From: an uncultured Collinsella sp.
Lineage (GTDB): Bacteria; Actinomycetota; Coriobacteriia; Coriobacteriales; Coriobacteriaceae
Assembly (NCBI GenBank): GCA_900541675.1
Contig: UQKU01000006.1
Coordinates: 29,892 to 93,891, forward strand
DNA length: 64,000 bases
Reading direction: 5' to 3'
Below are positions 62,696-64,000 of the stretch, piece by piece. Both the position numbers and the translations under genes were made by a program. How positions within the stretch are numbered: the first letter of the stretch is position 1; every line of letters starts with the position of its first letter. The notes below the pieces were generated by a model. That model saw only the letters and a program-made list of their open reading frames with translations, did not search any database and was not told the origin of the DNA.

Positions 62696-62773
62696 CGATA
62701 CTCCTTGTCAAAAGCCACGGGCTCGTTAGCTGGGCTTTTCTCGAACATTCTTCGAGACATATTTATCAGAGCG

Positions 62774-62799
62774 ATTATAGCGCTAATGCGTCCTATAAT
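62774..62799. promoter_or_regulatory. Two overlapping -10 boxes between glf and pta
   Basis: A TATAAT box reads rightward at 62794-62799 toward pta, and another reads leftward at 62774-62779 toward glf. Neither has a good -35 at 17 bases. The two promoters would occupy the same DNA, so they may compete. Confidence 0.4.
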
Positions 62800-62852
62800 G
62801 AGCTTGCCACACAAGGAAAGCTCAAGCACCGCGGCGAACATAATTGAAAGGT

Positions 62853-62873
62853 AAACCCGCTAGCAGCGGGTTT
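62853..62873 (+). terminator. Leader hairpin ahead of pta
   Basis: AAACCCGC-tagca-GCGGGTTT, then ATTCG. It lies inside the presumed pta leader, so it may attenuate or protect the message. Confidence 0.45.
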
Positions 62874-62926
62874 ATTCGTGAACAGCCGGGCGCCTGGAGC
62901 TTAGCGAAACGCTTGTAAGGAGTAAC

Positions 62927-63907
62927 ATGAGCGATTTCCTAAACCGTATGAAGTCTGCCGCCAAGGCCGACCTTAAGACGATCGTCCTGCCCGAGGGCGA
63001 GGATCCGCGCACCATCGTCGCAGCCACCAAGATCATCGAGGAGGGCCTGGCAAAGATCGTCATCCTGGGTAACCCCGACGAGATCAACGTTCCCGGCGCT
63101 ACCGTCATCGATCCGCGCAATGCCGAGAAGCACGAGGAGTACGCGCAGAAGTTTGCCGAGCTCCGCGCCAAGAAGGGCGTCACCATCGAGCAGGCTCGCG
63201 CCCAGGTGATGGACGCTACCTACTTTGGCACCATGATGGTCAAGATGGGCGATGCCGACGGCCTGGTCTCCGGCGCCTGCCACTCCACCGCCGACACCCT
63301 GCGCCCCGCGCTGCAGATCCTCAAGACCGCCCCGGGCACCAAGCTGGTCTCGGCCTTCTTCGTGATGTGCACCGACACCCCGCAGTTCGGCACCGACGGC
63401 ACGCTGATCTTCGCCGACTGCGGCCTCAACATCAACCCGTCCTCCGACGAGCTCTCCGAGATCGCCATCGCCTCCGCTCACTCCTGGTCCACCTTCATGG
63501 GCAACGTTGAGCCGCACGTGGCCATGCTCTCCTACTCCACCATGGGCTCCGCCGGCGGCGAGGTCGCCAAGAAGGTCCAGGAGGCCGTAAAGTTCTGCCA
63601 CGAGAAGGCTCCCGAGCTCGCCATCGATGGCGACCTGCAGCTCGATGCCGCTATCGTCCCCACCGTCGCCCAGCTCAAGGCTCCCGGCTCCTCCGTTGCC
63701 GGCAAGGCCAACGTGCTGGTGTTCCCCGACCTTGAGGCCGGCAACATCGGCTACAAGCTCGTCCAGCGCTTCGCCGGCGCCGACGCCTACGGCCCCATCC
63801 TGCAGGGCATCGCCAAGCCGGTCAACGACCTTTCGCGCGGCTGCTCTGCCGACGACATCGTGGGTGTCGTTGCCATCACCGCCGTCCAGGCTCAGATGGC
63901 TGAGTAG
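62927..63907 (+). CDS. pta: Phosphate acetyltransferase
   Basis: Converts acetyl-CoA and phosphate to acetyl phosphate, feeding ATP formation by acetate kinase. The 326-residue protein is the short, single-domain form: TIVLPEGEDPRTI near residue 18, GTMMVKMGDADGLVSGACHSTADT near 103 (in pieces), and the C-terminal NVLVFPDLEAGNIGYKLVQR and RPVND-type AKPVNDLSRG. GTAAGGAG precedes ATG 62927. ackA often follows but would lie beyond the window, whose last 90 bases contain no gene and end in a run of eight G. Confidence 0.95.
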   Translation: MSDFLNRMKSAAKADLKTIVLPEGEDPRTIVAATKIIEEGLAKIVILGNPDEINVPGATVIDPRNAEKHEEYAQKFAELRAKKGVTIEQARAQVMDATYFGTMMVKMGDADGLVSGACHSTADTLRPALQILKTAPGTKLVSAFFVMCTDTPQFGTDGTLIFADCGLNINPSSDELSEIAIASAHSWSTFMGNVEPHVAMLSYSTMGSAGGEVAKKVQEAVKFCHEKAPELAIDGDLQLDAAIVPTVAQLKAPGSSVAGKANVLVFPDLEAGNIGYKLVQRFAGADAYGPILQGIAKPVNDLSRGCSADDIVGVVAITAVQAQMAE

Positions 63908-64000
63908 CGGACATATCCCCTCGGGACCCTACAGGGTAAAGCTCTGAAAACGGCAGCGGACATTGCGGAAGCCCCCGCGGGTGGCGACGCCCGGGGGGGG

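Overview
The window looks like chromosomal DNA of a high-GC anaerobic actinobacterium of the class Coriobacteriia, most likely Collinsella or a close relative. This is an inference from the G+C-rich, C-ending codon use, a division cluster with MraZ, SepF, YggT and DivIVA, an arginine deiminase operon, acetate-type energy metabolism (pta) and the absence of respiratory genes. No rRNA, tRNA, phage, insertion sequence or cas gene was seen. About 52 protein genes were recognised.

Layout. 0.1-3.3 kb: argH and argG, with a possible 56-residue ORF between them. 3.9-13.3 kb: HAD phosphatase, DNA polymerase I, M18 aminopeptidase, YaaA, a membrane-anchored protein, and the thiamine genes thiC (behind a TPP riboswitch) and thiD. 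13.3-19.5 kb: a striking array of short alternating repeats, a GDSL hydrolase, a PARG-like protein, a Bax-inhibitor-1 protein, a Pit phosphate transporter with its DUF47 partner, and a nitroreductase. 19.7-43.4 kb: one long leftward block holding the division and wall genes (mraZ, rsmH, ftsL-like, ftsI, murF, mraY, murD, ftsW, murG, murC, murB, ftsQ, ftsZ, pgeF, then yggS, sepF, yggT, divIVA). The high-affinity phosphate operon pstSCAB-phoU lies inside it, between pgeF and yggS. 43.7-48.6 kb: a XerD-type recombinase, CTP synthase, a winged-helix protein and a DUF1846 protein. 49-53.1 kb: arcA, an ornithine carbamoyltransferase gene and a YfcC-type carrier, an arginine-catabolic operon. 53.7-60.1 kb: polyphosphate kinase, a 23S rRNA uracil methyltransferase, a DJ-1 protein, Maf and a P1 peptidase. 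60.4-63.9 kb: a glycosyltransferase with UDP-galactopyranose mutase, then pta.

Themes. Phosphate handling recurs (Pit/DUF47, Pst/PhoU, Ppk1). Arginine can be both made (argGH) and degraded (arcAB). Several divisome proteins carry long charged disordered tails, and FtsI and FtsW share a short tail motif.

The least explained DNA is between genes. Three elements share a conserved hairpin core of 66-68 nt, each held between long, perfectly or almost perfectly complementary arms unique to its site (4712-4845, 60108-60232, 60327-60436). Four other nested hairpins lack that core. At 13323-13541 there are six copies of a 17-nt repeat in strictly alternating orientation on a 40-nt period with unique spacers.
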